64,000 nucleotides of DNA from Phytobacter massiliensis JC163 (GCF_000321045.1 NZ_HE578947.1:178439-242438); one strand, 5' to 3'; positions 21,311 through 30,550 are shown, counted from the stretch's first letter. Numbers and translations: made by a program. The notes: generated by a model not told the origin, from the letters alone.

Positions 21311-22528
21311 ATGAGCACAAGCGAATTACGAGACCGTCTGGAAGAGAGCATTCATCAGCACCGCGATGAGTATGTAGCGATAGCTAAAGATATCCATGCC
21401 CATCCTGAAACCGGGAACAATGAGTATTATGCCAGCGGCCTGTTGACCCGCCTGCTGGCGCAGCATGGCTTTACCGTCACCACCAATGTGGCCGGGCATG
21501 AGACGGCCTTTTACGCCGTCAAAGAGAGCGGTAAACCTGGGCCGACGATTGCCTATCTGGCGGAATATGACGCGCTGATCGACATTGGTCACGCCTGCGG
21601 GCACAACATCATCGGCGTCACCAGCGTGGCCGCCGCCGTGGCGTTGAGCGAGGTGCTGGATAACACGGGCGGTAAAGTCGTGGTGCTGGGCACGCCTGCC
21701 GAAGAGGGCGGACTACGCGGCAAAGGCGGGCCAAATGGCAATGTTAAAGCCCGTTTTGTCGAGCACGGCTTTCTTGACGATGTGGACGTGGCGCTGATGG
21801 TGCATCCGGCAGGCAAAACCCGCCTTTCCGGCCCGTCGCTGGCCAATAACCACCTCTATTTCCACTTTTACGGTAAGCCCTCGCACGCGGGCAGTTCGCC
21901 CCATAAAGGGGTGAATGCGCTCGATGCGCTCATACTGCTCTATAACGGCATCAGCGTGCTGCGCCAGCAACTGCCGGACGGCATTCGCGTTCACGGCATT
22001 ATCACCAACGGCGGCCAGGCACCGAACGTGATCCCGGAGTACGCCTCCGCTCACTACTACATTCGCGCCCATACCCGTGAAGAGGTGGTTGCGCTGGAGC
22101 CTCGCATCCGTGCCATCGCCGAAGGAGTGGCGCTGGCGACCGGCACTACGGTGAAAATCGAGCATCAGGTCGGCCCGCGCGATTTCAACATCAACCACAC
22201 CCTTAATAGCGTGCTGCTGGAAGAGTTTACCGCCGCCGGGGAAGCGGTCGAGCTGAAAGAGAAAGAGGGGCTGGGCTCCACGGACGCGGGGGATATCAGC
22301 CACGCGGTGCCAACCGGACATCCCTATATCAAAATTGGCCCGGACGATCTGATTGGCCATACCGTGGCGTTTCGCGAAGCGGCCAACTCGGTTCAGGGCT
22401 ACGAGGCACTGGTCACTGGCGCACGGGTGCTGGCGCGTACCGGCCTGCGTTTGCTGACCGACGCGGCGCTGTTGCAGGAAACCAAAGATGAATTCGCCGG
22501 GCGCGCTACCGCGACCCAGGCCGCCTGA
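21311..22528 (+). CDS. M20-family amidohydrolase (AbgB/ACY1L2-like)
   Basis: A 405-residue zinc amidohydrolase of the M20 family, nearest in motif form to AbgB and PM20D2 (ACY1L2). Metal ligands are visible in IGHACGHN, TPAEEGG, VHPAG and the C-terminal IGHTVAFREA. The dimerisation domain with HFYGKPSHAG is present. No signal peptide is seen, so it acts in the cytoplasm. Such enzymes cleave N-acyl amino acids or small dipeptides. Its place between two importers suggests that it hydrolyses an imported conjugate to free the amino acid for the lyase. The start at 21311 follows a GAGGTGGAAG ribosome-binding site. Confidence 0.88.
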   Translation: MSTSELRDRLEESIHQHRDEYVAIAKDIHAHPETGNNEYYASGLLTRLLAQHGFTVTTNVAGHETAFYAVKESGKPGPTIAYLAEYDALIDIGHACGHNIIGVTSVAAAVALSEVLDNTGGKVVVLGTPAEEGGLRGKGGPNGNVKARFVEHGFLDDVDVALMVHPAGKTRLSGPSLANNHLYFHFYGKPSHAGSSPHKGVNALDALILLYNGISVLRQQLPDGIRVHGIITNGGQAPNVIPEYASAHYYIRAHTREEVVALEPRIRAIAEGVALATGTTVKIEHQVGPRDFNINHTLNSVLLEEFTAAGEAVELKEKEGLGSTDAGDISHAVPTGHPYIKIGPDDLIGHTVAFREAANSVQGYEALVTGARVLARTGLRLLTDAALLQETKDEFAGRATATQAA

Positions 22529-22551
22529 GAGCTGACCGGAGCAACATCATA

Positions 22552-24114
22552 ATGAAAATGCTATTTTCTGCCGCCGCGCTGATGCTGGCGGCGGTTTTAC
22601 CCTGGGAAAATGCGCAGGCGGAAAGCGTAAATCGCAACGCCACGCTCAATATCGCTTACGGCAACCGTCCGGGTACGCTGGATCCGTATCTGACCACCAA
22701 TAACGCGACCTCCGATGTGGACAGGCATATCTTCGAGACGCTATTTACCATCAACGCCCGCTATGAGCCGGTGCCGGAACTGGTGCAGAGCTATACCCTG
22801 AGCGACGATCGTAAAACCTATACCTTTGTGCTGCGCGACGGCATCCGCTTCCATGACGGGCAGCCGTTGACCGCCGATGACGTGGTGGCCTCGATGAACC
22901 GCTGGTTGAGCGTTTCGACCCAGGGGAAAGCAAACCTGCCGGGCGTGCAGTTCAGCAAGGTGGATGACAAAACCGTGACTTTTACTCTGCCTGCGCCGTC
23001 GCTCATCACCCTGAACGTGCTGGCTGACGTGAAAAACATTGCCGCCATCATGCCCAAACGCATTATTGACGAGGCTAACAGCAGCAAAAAGCCGGTCAGC
23101 GAGCTGATTGGCACCGGGCCTTATAAGCTGGCGGAGTTTAAAGCGGGCGATTATCTGCACCTCACCCGTTATGATCAGTATCAGTCGCGCACCGAGCCGG
23201 CAAGCGGGCTTGCCGGGCAGAAAAAAGCGGAGGTGAAGGATATCTGGATTCGTTATATCACCGATGAGTCGACCCGCCTGGCAGGCGCAATGACCGGCGA
23301 GTATGACATGGTGTTCCAGCTACCGAAGGACAATATCGACACCCTCGCCAGCGCGCCGGATATCTCACTATTCCAGCCGCAGAGTGGCGGTTCACTGATT
23401 ACCTATCTGTTTAATAAACATCAGGGGCCTTTTGCCAGCCTGAAACTGCGTCAGGCGTTTAACCTGGCGCTTGATGTGCATCAGACGCTGCTGGCGGGCT
23501 ACAGCGATCCGCGCTTCTTTAAAGAGGGGCCATCGCTGGGGTTCCCCGACCAGGTAGACTGGTACAGCGACGCGGGCAAGCCGTACTGGAACCCGCATAA
23601 GCTGGAGGAGGCGCGCAGGCTGGTGCAGGAGTCTGGTTACAAAGGCGAGGAGGTGGTGATTATCGCCACCAAAGAGTATGCCGAACTCTACAACCTGGCG
23701 ATCGTCGCCCAGCAGGTGCTCAAACAGATCGGCGTGAAATCCCGGCTGGACGTTTACGACTGGCCCACCGTGCTACAGCGTCGGCAGGATCCGAAAAACT
23801 TCGATCTTTGCGCACTGGAGTTCACCATGCGCCAGGTGCTGCACCAGTATCCATTTCTTGATTCGCGAGCGAAATTCCCCGGCCTTAGCGACAGCCCGGA
23901 GATAGACGGCGTGCTGGATGCCATTAAGCAGGCCGCCACGCTGAAAGAGACCCGCCCGCTGGTGGATAAACTCAACGTGTTGCTCTGGCAATACCTGCCG
24001 GTGGTCGTGCTGGGACGGACGACGCCGGATGCGGTGGCGATCAAAAATAACGTTAAAGGTTATCAGGACCTGAGCGGGCCGGTGCTGTGGAACGTAAGCG
24101 TAACTCAGCCCTGA
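22552..24114 (+). CDS. DppA/OppA-like ABC binding protein
   Basis: A 520-residue periplasmic solute-binding protein of family 5 (SBP_bac_5). The signal peptide spans about 1-23 (ends AQA). Family features include NRPGTLDPYLTTNNATSD, YTFVLRDGIRFHDGQPLTADDV and GTGPYKL. Relatives bind dipeptides, oligopeptides, glutathione or nickel chelates. It begins 23 bases after the amidohydrolase and is followed 12 bases later by its permease gene. The ligand is unknown; a peptide or acyl conjugate that the M20 enzyme can cleave is the simplest inference. Confidence 0.92.
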   Translation: MKMLFSAAALMLAAVLPWENAQAESVNRNATLNIAYGNRPGTLDPYLTTNNATSDVDRHIFETLFTINARYEPVPELVQSYTLSDDRKTYTFVLRDGIRFHDGQPLTADDVVASMNRWLSVSTQGKANLPGVQFSKVDDKTVTFTLPAPSLITLNVLADVKNIAAIMPKRIIDEANSSKKPVSELIGTGPYKLAEFKAGDYLHLTRYDQYQSRTEPASGLAGQKKAEVKDIWIRYITDESTRLAGAMTGEYDMVFQLPKDNIDTLASAPDISLFQPQSGGSLITYLFNKHQGPFASLKLRQAFNLALDVHQTLLAGYSDPRFFKEGPSLGFPDQVDWYSDAGKPYWNPHKLEEARRLVQESGYKGEEVVIIATKEYAELYNLAIVAQQVLKQIGVKSRLDVYDWPTVLQRRQDPKNFDLCALEFTMRQVLHQYPFLDSRAKFPGLSDSPEIDGVLDAIKQAATLKETRPLVDKLNVLLWQYLPVVVLGRTTPDAVAIKNNVKGYQDLSGPVLWNVSVTQP

Positions 24115-24126
24115 CGGGAGAAGGCG

Positions 24127-25083
24127 ATGAAGCGATACCTCTTTCACCGACTGCTGGCGCTGCTGCCGGTGCTGCTGGTGGTTTCGGTGGTGGTGTTTTG
24201 CCTGATTCATCTGGCACCGGGCGACCCGGCGCTGGTTATTCTCGGCAATGATGCCCGCCCCGCAGACATCGCCGCCCTGCGTCAGCAGATGGGGCTGGAC
24301 CGCCCGCTGCTGGCGCAGTTTATCAGCTGGTCTGGCGATATTCTGACGGGTAACCTCGGCAATTCGCTGTTTCTTAATACCAGCGTGATGAGCCTCTTTT
24401 TACAGCATCTGACGCCGACGCTTGCGCTGGCGCTTTACGCACAGGCGATAGCGTTATTGCTGGGGCTGGCGGGCGGCGTGCTCAGCGCATGGCGGCATGG
24501 CGGCGTGACGGACAGCGTTATCCGCGCGCTGGCGACCTTCGGCATGTCGGTTCCCGGCTTCCTGCTGGGGCTGTTCCTGATCTTCTTTTTTGCGGTACAG
24601 CTGCGCTGGTTTCCCGTGGTGGGGTATCGCTCCACCAACAATTCGCTGTGGCTGAATGTCTGGTATCTGACGCTGCCCGCCTTCGCGCTGGGGCTGCGCA
24701 TTGCCGCGCTTATTGCGCGGATGACGCGTGCGGTCATGCTGGACGTGATGCAGGAGCATTTCATCAGCACCGCGCGGGCGAAAGGGGTGCCGGAACGGCT
24801 GGTGCTGTTGCGCCATACGCTGAAAAACGCCCTGATTCCCGTGCTGACTATCTGCGGCGAGTCGTTCGCTTCGTTGGTGACCGGCACGATCGTTATCGAA
24901 AGCGTGTTCGGTATTCCGGGCGTCGGGTCGCTGATCGTCGATTCGATCGAACGGCGCGACGTGACGGTGATCCAGGGCGTGGTGCTGTTGATCACCGTCT
25001 GCTACGTACTGATCAACCTGGCGGTGGATCTGCTGAGCTATCTGGCCGATCCGCGTCTCTCGGTTGAGGGAGAAGACCACTAA
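24127..25083 (+). CDS. DppB-like peptide importer permease
   Basis: A 318-residue inner-membrane permease of the DppB/OppB family. The N-terminal segment shows the typical RYLFHRLLALLPVLLVVSVVVF helix followed by APGDPA, and about six membrane segments follow. The ATPase-docking loop contains STARAKGVPE. Its last base is shared with the start of the next permease gene (TAATG), indicating coupling. Confidence 0.92.
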   Translation: MKRYLFHRLLALLPVLLVVSVVVFCLIHLAPGDPALVILGNDARPADIAALRQQMGLDRPLLAQFISWSGDILTGNLGNSLFLNTSVMSLFLQHLTPTLALALYAQAIALLLGLAGGVLSAWRHGGVTDSVIRALATFGMSVPGFLLGLFLIFFFAVQLRWFPVVGYRSTNNSLWLNVWYLTLPAFALGLRIAALIARMTRAVMLDVMQEHFISTARAKGVPERLVLLRHTLKNALIPVLTICGESFASLVTGTIVIESVFGIPGVGSLIVDSIERRDVTVIQGVVLLITVCYVLINLAVDLLSYLADPRLSVEGEDH

Positions 25084-25940
25084 TGTTCACCAAAAATACG
25101 GGGCTGCTGCTGTGGCCAGCGCTGCTGGTGGCGATCGTGCTGCTGTCGTTTTTCGCCAGCGCGATCGGCCCCTACGATCCTTACAGCATCGATCCGCTGA
25201 GCCGCCTTAAGCCGCCTTCGTTACAACACTGGTTCGGCACCGATAACTTTGGCCGCGATCTGTTTGTCCGCGTGGCGCTGGCGGTGCGGGTATCACTGTC
25301 GGTCGGTGCGGCGGTGGCGATAATAGCAGGCGTAACGGGGATGGCGATTGGCCTGCTGTGTGCCTGGTATCGTCCGGTTGATCGTATCCTGATGCGGGTC
25401 TGCGACGGCCTGTTTGCCTTTCCGTCGTTGCTGCTGGCGATAGCGATTGTGGGCGTGCTGGGGCCGAAAATCAGCAATGTGGTGCTGGCGCTGTCGCTGG
25501 TCTATGTGCCCTCTATCGCACGGGTGATCCGCGGCGCGGCGATGGTCATAAAAGAGAAAAACTTTATCGAGGCGCTGCGGGCGCAGGGGGCATCGGCGTC
25601 GCGCATCATCTGGCTGCATCTGCTGCCAAACGTGATATCGCCCTTTATTGTCCAGGTAAGCTGGGTCTTTTCCGTGGCGATCCTTACCGAGGCCGCCCTC
25701 AGCTTTCTGGGATCGGGCGTACCGCCACCGATGCCGAGCCTCGGTAATTTACTGCTGGAAGGCAAAGCGGTGATCTTCACCGCCTGGTGGATGACCTGTT
25801 TTCCCGGCATCGCCATTGTGCTGCTGATCCTCGGACTGAATGTCATTGGCGACGATCTGCGCGACCGCGCCGATCCGGGGCTGAAACCGTTGCCGCGTCG
25901 CGTGCTGCGCCAGTTAAAACAAGGGGGGCGTTATGGCTGA
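25083..25940 (+). CDS. DppC-like peptide importer permease
   Basis: A 285-residue partner permease of the DppC/OppC family with the LQHWFGTDNFGRDLFVR family signature near residue 50, about six membrane segments and the coupling loop EALRAQGASASRII. It overlaps the previous gene by 1 base and the following ATPase gene by 8 bases. Confidence 0.92.
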   Translation: MFTKNTGLLLWPALLVAIVLLSFFASAIGPYDPYSIDPLSRLKPPSLQHWFGTDNFGRDLFVRVALAVRVSLSVGAAVAIIAGVTGMAIGLLCAWYRPVDRILMRVCDGLFAFPSLLLAIAIVGVLGPKISNVVLALSLVYVPSIARVIRGAAMVIKEKNFIEALRAQGASASRIIWLHLLPNVISPFIVQVSWVFSVAILTEAALSFLGSGVPPPMPSLGNLLLEGKAVIFTAWWMTCFPGIAIVLLILGLNVIGDDLRDRADPGLKPLPRRVLRQLKQGGRYG

Positions 25941-26925
25941 ACCCAGGCTGCGTGTGGAACAACTGGCGGTAAGGTTCGCCACCCGCCAGGGAGTGGTTTC
26001 ACCGGTGCGTGGCATTTCCTTTACGGTTAACGCCCATGAAACGCTGGGCATTATCGGCGAGTCCGGCTGCGGAAAGAGCGTCACCGCGCAGGCGGTAATG
26101 GGCCTGCTGTCACCCCGAACCAGCCGCGTTGACGGCGAAATAGCACTGGCAGGTAAACGGCTGGATACGCTTTCCTCCCGCGCGCGCCGCCAGCTCAGCG
26201 GGCGGGATATGGCGATGATCTTTCAGGATCCGCTTGCCAGCCTCAACCCGGTGATGACAGTTGGTTATCAGATAGATGAAAGCCTGCGGCTGCACACCGC
26301 CCTTGGACGCGCCCAGCGGCAGGAGAAGATCCTCAGCCTGCTAACGCAGGTGGGGATCGCTGATCCTGTGCGCTGCGCCAGCGCCTGGCCCCATGAGCTT
26401 TCCGGCGGCATGCGCCAGCGGGTGATGATCGCGATGGCGATCGCCGTTTCCCCCGGTCTTCTTATCGCCGACGAGCCAACGACGGCGCTGGATGCCACCA
26501 TCCAGGCGCAAATTCTCGATCTGCTGGAGGCGATCCAACAGCAGACAGGAATGGGCATCGTCATCATCACTCATGATCTGAGCGTGGTGGCGCGGCTGTG
26601 CCAGCGCGTTGTGGTGCTTTACGCAGGCCAGGTGGTGGAAGAGACCGACGTGCATACGCTCTTTTCCAGACCGCGCCATCCCTACACGCGGGCGCTGCTG
26701 GCCGCGCGCCCTTCGGCAGACAGCACGCCGAAAACGACGCTCACAGAGATTCGCGGCCAGGTACCGTCGCTACACGCACTGCCTGCGGGCTGTGCCTATG
26801 CCGACCGCTGCCCGCTGGCGCAGCCGCGCTGTCGTGAGCAGCCGCCATCGCTGCGTGTCTCTGGCTGGGGGCATCATGCCGTTCGCTGCTGGCGGGCGGA
26901 CGAGACAGAAGGGGAGAGATTATGA
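25933..26925 (+). CDS. DppD-like peptide importer ATPase
   Basis: A 330-residue ATPase with Walker A GESGCGKS, signature LSGGMRQR, Walker B LLIADEPTTALD and switch THDLSVVA. The C-terminal oligopeptide-transporter domain includes the Cys-rich CAYADRCPLAQPRC motif of DppD/OppD. It overlaps the DppC-like gene by 8 bases and the DppF-like gene by 4 bases (ATGA). Confidence 0.93.
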   Translation: MAEPRLRVEQLAVRFATRQGVVSPVRGISFTVNAHETLGIIGESGCGKSVTAQAVMGLLSPRTSRVDGEIALAGKRLDTLSSRARRQLSGRDMAMIFQDPLASLNPVMTVGYQIDESLRLHTALGRAQRQEKILSLLTQVGIADPVRCASAWPHELSGGMRQRVMIAMAIAVSPGLLIADEPTTALDATIQAQILDLLEAIQQQTGMGIVIITHDLSVVARLCQRVVVLYAGQVVEETDVHTLFSRPRHPYTRALLAARPSADSTPKTTLTEIRGQVPSLHALPAGCAYADRCPLAQPRCREQPPSLRVSGWGHHAVRCWRADETEGERL

Positions 26926-27721
26926 ACACGCCGCTACTACAGGTACAACATGTATCGAAAACCTTCCATCGCCGTGGGCAGGCGGTACAGGCAGTGGATA
27001 ACGTCAGCTTTTCCATTAACGCGGGGGAGACCTGGGCGCTGGTGGGCGAGTCGGGCAGCGGTAAAAGCACCACCGGTCGGTTGATTCTTGGGCTGACTGC
27101 CGCCAGCGCGGGTGAGGTGATTTTGACGGCCTGCCGCTCTCTGGCCGGAGCGCCGGGCAGTGGCGGCGCGTACGCAGGGAGATGCAGATGATTTTCCAGG
27201 ACCCGCTCTCATCTCTCGATCCTAAACGCAGCATTGGCTATAGCCTGGAAGAGCCGTTAATTATTCACGGCCTTGGCAACCGCAAAATGCAGGTGGCGCA
27301 GATGCTGGAACATGTAGGATTACGCCCGCAGGATGCGGCCCGCTATCCTCACGAGTTCTCAGGAGGGCAGCGTCAGCGTATTGGCATCGCCAGAGCGTTG
27401 ATTCTGCGGCCTAAGCTCATTATCTGTGATGAGCCCGTCTCGGCGCTGGATGTCTCCATTCAGTCGCAAATCCTCAATCTGTTGATGTCGCTGCAGCGGG
27501 AATATGGGCTGGCGTATCTGTTTATCTCCCATGATTTAAATGTGGTGAGGCATATCGCCGATCGCGTTGGCGTCATGCATCGCGGCAGGCTCGTCGAACA
27601 GGGGACGCGCGAGCAGCTATTTACCCGGCCCGCCCACCAATACACACGCTATTTGCTGGATGCTATCCTTCCGGCACATCCCGTTATGGCTGATGAAGTG
27701 CGGGCGGCGGCGAACGGTTAA
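26922..27721 (+). pseudogene. DppF-like peptide importer ATPase, frameshifted
   Basis: The first part, from 26922, encodes a DppF-like N-terminus with Walker A GESGSGKST and goes out of frame after SAGEV. The rest, including the Q-loop MIFQDPLSSLDP, signature FSGGQRQRIG, Walker B LIICDEPVSALD and THD-equivalent ISHDL, is in another frame and stops at 27721. Adding one T to the T4 run at 27121-27124 restores DG-LPLSGRSAGQW and a continuous 266-residue ATPase. Each part alone lacks essential motifs. It is either a real inactivation or a one-base sequencing error. Restart at the ATG codons at 27182 or 27188 would give a protein without Walker A. Confidence 0.88.
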
Positions 27722-27754
27722 GCGATCGGCAGTCGATTTGCGGGCCGGGTCGGT

Positions 27755-27760
27755 TATAAT
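27755..27760 (+). promoter_or_regulatory. probable -10 element of the rlmB promoter
   Basis: A perfect TATAAT lies 64 bases before the rlmB start. No good -35 is seen 17 bases upstream (gtcgat). It offers rlmB a promoter of its own, now that the accessory block separates it from nsrR-rnr. Confidence 0.4.
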
Positions 27761-27824
27761 GTGGCGATGTGAACCCTTCACAGCCTTTTCAACCCGGCGA
27801 TAACGCCTCAAATGAGTACCATTC

Positions 27825-28556
27825 ATGAGTGAAATGATTTACGGCATCCACGCGGTGCAGGCCCTGCTGGAACGCGCCCCGGAGCGTTTTCAGGAAGTGT
27901 TTATTTTAAAGGGGCGTGAAGACAAACGCCTGCTGCCCCTGATCCACGCGCTGGAAGCGCAGGGTGTCGTGATTCAGCTCGCCAACCGTCAATATCTGGA
28001 TGAAAAAAGCGAAGGGGCGGTGCATCAGGGCATCATTGCCCGCGTGAAACCGGGCCGTCAGTATCAGGAGAACGACCTGCCGGATCTGATCGCCAGCCTC
28101 GACCAGCCTTTCCTGCTGATTCTGGACGGCGTCACCGACCCGCATAACCTGGGGGCCTGCCTGCGCAGCGCGGATGCCGCTGGCGTGCATGCGGTGATTG
28201 TACCGAAAGACAAATCCGCCCAGCTTAACGCCACGGCAAAGAAAGTGGCCTGCGGCGCGGCGGAGAGCGTTCCGCTTATACGCGTGACCAACCTGGCGCG
28301 TACCATGCGCCTGCTGCAGGAAGAGAACATCTGGATCGTCGGTACGGCGGGTGAAGCGGACCATACCCTGTTTCAGAGTAAAATGACCGGCCCGATGGCG
28401 CTGGTGATGGGTGCGGAAGGGGAAGGTATGCGTCGTCTGACCCGGGAGCACTGTGATGAGCTGATCAGTATTCCGATGGCGGGCAGCGTCTCTTCGCTTA
28501 ACGTCTCGGTCGCCACCGGTATCTGCCTGTTTGAAGCCGTGCGCCAGCGCAGCTGA
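27825..28556 (+). CDS. rlmB: 23S rRNA Gm2251 2'-O-methyltransferase RlmB
   Basis: A SPOUT-family methyltransferase that modifies G2251 in the P-loop of 23S rRNA. The 243-residue protein has an N-terminal L30e-like RNA-binding domain (about 1-75) and a trefoil-knot SPOUT domain with [29 protein letters not shown] and [16 protein letters not shown], the three SpoU motifs. The length equals E. coli RlmB. In E. coli it is cotranscribed with nsrR and rnr; here the inserted block breaks that link. Confidence 0.97.
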   Translation: MSEMIYGIHAVQALLERAPERFQEVFILKGREDKRLLPLIHALEAQGVVIQLANRQYLDEKSEGAVHQGIIARVKPGRQYQENDLPDLIASLDQPFLLILDGVTDPHNLGACLRSADAAGVHAVIVPKDKSAQLNATAKKVACGAAESVPLIRVTNLARTMRLLQEENIWIVGTAGEADHTLFQSKMTGPMALVMGAEGEGMRRLTREHCDELISIPMAGSVSSLNVSVATGICLFEAVRQRS

Positions 28557-28572
28557 TTTCTCAGCGTCTTGT

Positions 28573-28612
28573 CCCGGATGCGGCGCAGTTCACAATGCCT
28601 TATCCGGGCTAT
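28573..28612. repeat. REP (palindromic unit) element
   Basis: CCCGGATGCGGCG, a short variable part and GCCTTATCCGGGCTA form an imperfect palindrome matching the enterobacterial REP consensus. It lies 17 bases after rlmB. Such elements stabilise upstream mRNA or bind gyrase and Pol I. Confidence 0.75.
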
Positions 28613-28768
28613 CCTCTCCGTGCCTTCTTTGACCTTTTTCACCGCCCGTCGTAGCGCGACCCGCTTTATTTTGCAGTAGTTTTTAATATGTGCGGACTGA
28701 TAAAATGTATTCCACATTAACGCATTCACCGTATTTATTATTAACGTTTAAATATAGGGAAATAAAAG

Positions 28769-29173
28769 ATGGCATGGACTTACTCCTCCCTGACCGAAGC
28801 GCTGCAAACGCTGCCGCAATTAAACATCGCTATTCATAATACTGACGAATCATTAATTATTGAGATGCGTGATTATGGCGACCTGCAACTACACCTTCTG
28901 CTCACCACACGGCAAATTATTGTTGAAACGTACATCTGCCCGCTGAGCACAATTCCGCGTCAGGCGGAGCTTAACCACTTCTTGTTGCGCCACCAGAAAA
29001 TATTGCCGCTGACGTCGGTGGGCATCTCGCAGGTGCAAAATGAAGATTATTACATCGCCTTCGGCGCGTTATCGCTGAACTCCACGCTGGAGGATATCGC
29101 CCTTGAGATAGCCACTCTGGCGGAAAACGCGCTGGATATCGCGGAAGTGATGGACGACTACATTCACCAATAA
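28769..29173 (+). CDS. yjfI: YjfI, DUF2170 family protein
   Basis: A 134-residue soluble protein of the DUF2170 family without a signal peptide or membrane segment. It is acidic near the C-terminus (LDIAEVMDDYIHQ). It is the first gene of the yjfIJKLMC cluster, which it shares with a PspA-like protein and an ATP-grasp ligase. Function is unknown. A ribosome-binding site (tagggaaa) precedes the start. Confidence 0.9.
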   Translation: MAWTYSSLTEALQTLPQLNIAIHNTDESLIIEMRDYGDLQLHLLLTTRQIIVETYICPLSTIPRQAELNHFLLRHQKILPLTSVGISQVQNEDYYIAFGALSLNSTLEDIALEIATLAENALDIAEVMDDYIHQ

Positions 29174-29185
29174 GGAGAGACGAGT

Positions 29186-29887
29186 ATGGGTATCTTAAAG
29201 AGCTTGTTTACATTAGGAAAATCGGTGATTGCCCAGGCCGGGGACTCTCTGGAAGAGGCGCAGGGCGTGCGGATGCTGGAGCAGCATATCCGCGATGCGA
29301 AAACAGAACTGGAGAAAGCGGGTAAATCACGGGTTGACCTGCTGGCCCGCGTCAAACTCAGCAACGACAAGCTGAAAGACCTGCGTGAGCGTAAAGAGAG
29401 CCTCGAAGCGCGAGCGATGCAGGCGATAAGCAAAAACGTTGATGCTTCTTTGCTTAACGAGGTGGCCGAAGAGATCGCGCGCCTTGAAAATACCATTAGC
29501 GCAGAAGAGCAAGTGCTTACTAACCTCGAGGCCTCACGCGATAGCGTCGAGCGTGCGGTAGCGGCGACTGCCCAGCGTATTTCCCAGTTTGAGCAGCAGC
29601 TCGAGGTGGTGAAAGCCACCGAGGCGATGCAGCGGGCGCAGCAGGCGGTTTCCACTTCCACGCTGGGAGCCTCTTCCAACGTCGCAACGGCGGCAGAGTC
29701 ATTAAAACGCCTGCAGGCACGCCAGGCTGAGCGGCAGGCGCGGCTGGATGCCGCAGAGCAGCTGGAAAAAGTGGCCGATGGCCGCGATCTTGACCAGAAA
29801 CTTGCCGAAGCGGGTATTGGCGGGCCGCAAAAGAGTTCAGCGCAGGATGTGCTGGCGCGGCTGCAGCGCGAGCGGGACGCAAAATAA
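29186..29887 (+). CDS. yjfJ: PspA/IM30-family protein YjfJ
   Basis: A 233-residue protein of the PspA/IM30/ESCRT-III superfamily. Nearly the whole length is predicted coiled coil rich in Ala, Glu, Lys and Arg, after an N-terminal amphipathic-like segment (MGILKSLFTLGKSVIAQAGD). PspA proteins assemble on stressed inner membranes; the specific job of YjfJ is not settled. It lies 12 bases after yjfI and 3 bases before yjfK. Confidence 0.92.
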   Translation: MGILKSLFTLGKSVIAQAGDSLEEAQGVRMLEQHIRDAKTELEKAGKSRVDLLARVKLSNDKLKDLRERKESLEARAMQAISKNVDASLLNEVAEEIARLENTISAEEQVLTNLEASRDSVERAVAATAQRISQFEQQLEVVKATEAMQRAQQAVSTSTLGASSNVATAAESLKRLQARQAERQARLDAAEQLEKVADGRDLDQKLAEAGIGGPQKSSAQDVLARLQRERDAK

Positions 29888-29890
29888 AAA

Positions 29891-30550
29891 ATGCTGGGAT
29901 TGTTCAAAAATCTTTTCGGCAAGCCCGCGCAGCCAGGCCCTGCGCGCGGCCCCCTCGGCCTGCATGTCAATGCGGGCTTTACCCTCGACGTGATGATGTT
30001 TCGCCTGTGCGCTGACCAGCTACTGGTGGAACTGCCCGGCGAAGAGTACACCATCGGTGCCTGCGGAACATTCGATCTTGGCGCAGGGTGCACGCTTTAC
30101 CGCTATTACACGACGGGGGATGAGTTCCTGCAAATTAGCACCTCCGGCGGCCAGGGCGCGGAGAATATCGATGATATTAAGCTTTTCGTTTACGAGGATA
30201 GCGACGGGATCTCTGGTCAGAAGGCGTGGCTTGAGCGGATTAGCGCCAAATCCATGGGCGCGCGCCGATTGCAGTGGGCCGACCATTGCTGGCAGCGGGT
30301 ATTCAACGAAGAAGAAGCAGGCAATATCGAGCCGATTTACACCCTCGAAAAGGTGGAAAACCCCGCGGGCGCGCGTTGGGAAATTCATAACTTTATGATG
30401 GCGTACCAACGCGAGGCGGCTGACGGCCTGTATGAGTATCTGCTGCTTAATGGCGAAGAGACATTTAACGACAGAAACCAGCCGGAGTGGCTCTTTTCCC
30501 GGGCGTTAGGCGTTGATATTCCCCTGACCTCATTGAGCGTTATTGGCTAA
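29891..30550 (+). CDS. yjfK: YjfK, DUF2491 family protein
   Basis: A 219-residue protein of the DUF2491 family, without a signal peptide or membrane segment, the same length as E. coli YjfK. Function is unknown. Its gene is tightly packed (3 bases after yjfJ, 15 bases before yjfL), which points to a shared role in the cluster, presumably at the membrane with YjfJ and YjfL. Confidence 0.9.
   Translation: MLGLFKNLFGKPAQPGPARGPLGLHVNAGFTLDVMMFRLCADQLLVELPGEEYTIGACGTFDLGAGCTLYRYYTTGDEFLQISTSGGQGAENIDDIKLFVYEDSDGISGQKAWLERISAKSMGARRLQWADHCWQRVFNEEEAGNIEPIYTLEKVENPAGARWEIHNFMMAYQREAADGLYEYLLLNGEETFNDRNQPEWLFSRALGVDIPLTSLSVIG

Larger units (their letters stand above)
16730..27721 (+). other. accessory block between rnr and rlmB
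   Basis: A block of eleven genes, all on the + strand, lies where E. coli has rnr directly followed by rlmB. In order: PLP lyase, racemase, TauA-, TauC- and TauB-like importer genes, M20 amidohydrolase, and DppA-, B-, C-, D- and F-like genes. Most junctions overlap or are under 90 bases apart, which suggests one or two operons. Base composition resembles the flanks, and no integrase, transposase or flanking direct repeat was seen. This makes it either an old acquisition in the genus or a block lost from the E. coli lineage. Confidence 0.85.

Noticed and set aside
16730-27760. Accessory block as a prophage, transposon or integrative element
   Set aside because: No integrase, transposase, tRNA target or flanking direct repeats were found, and composition matches the surroundings.
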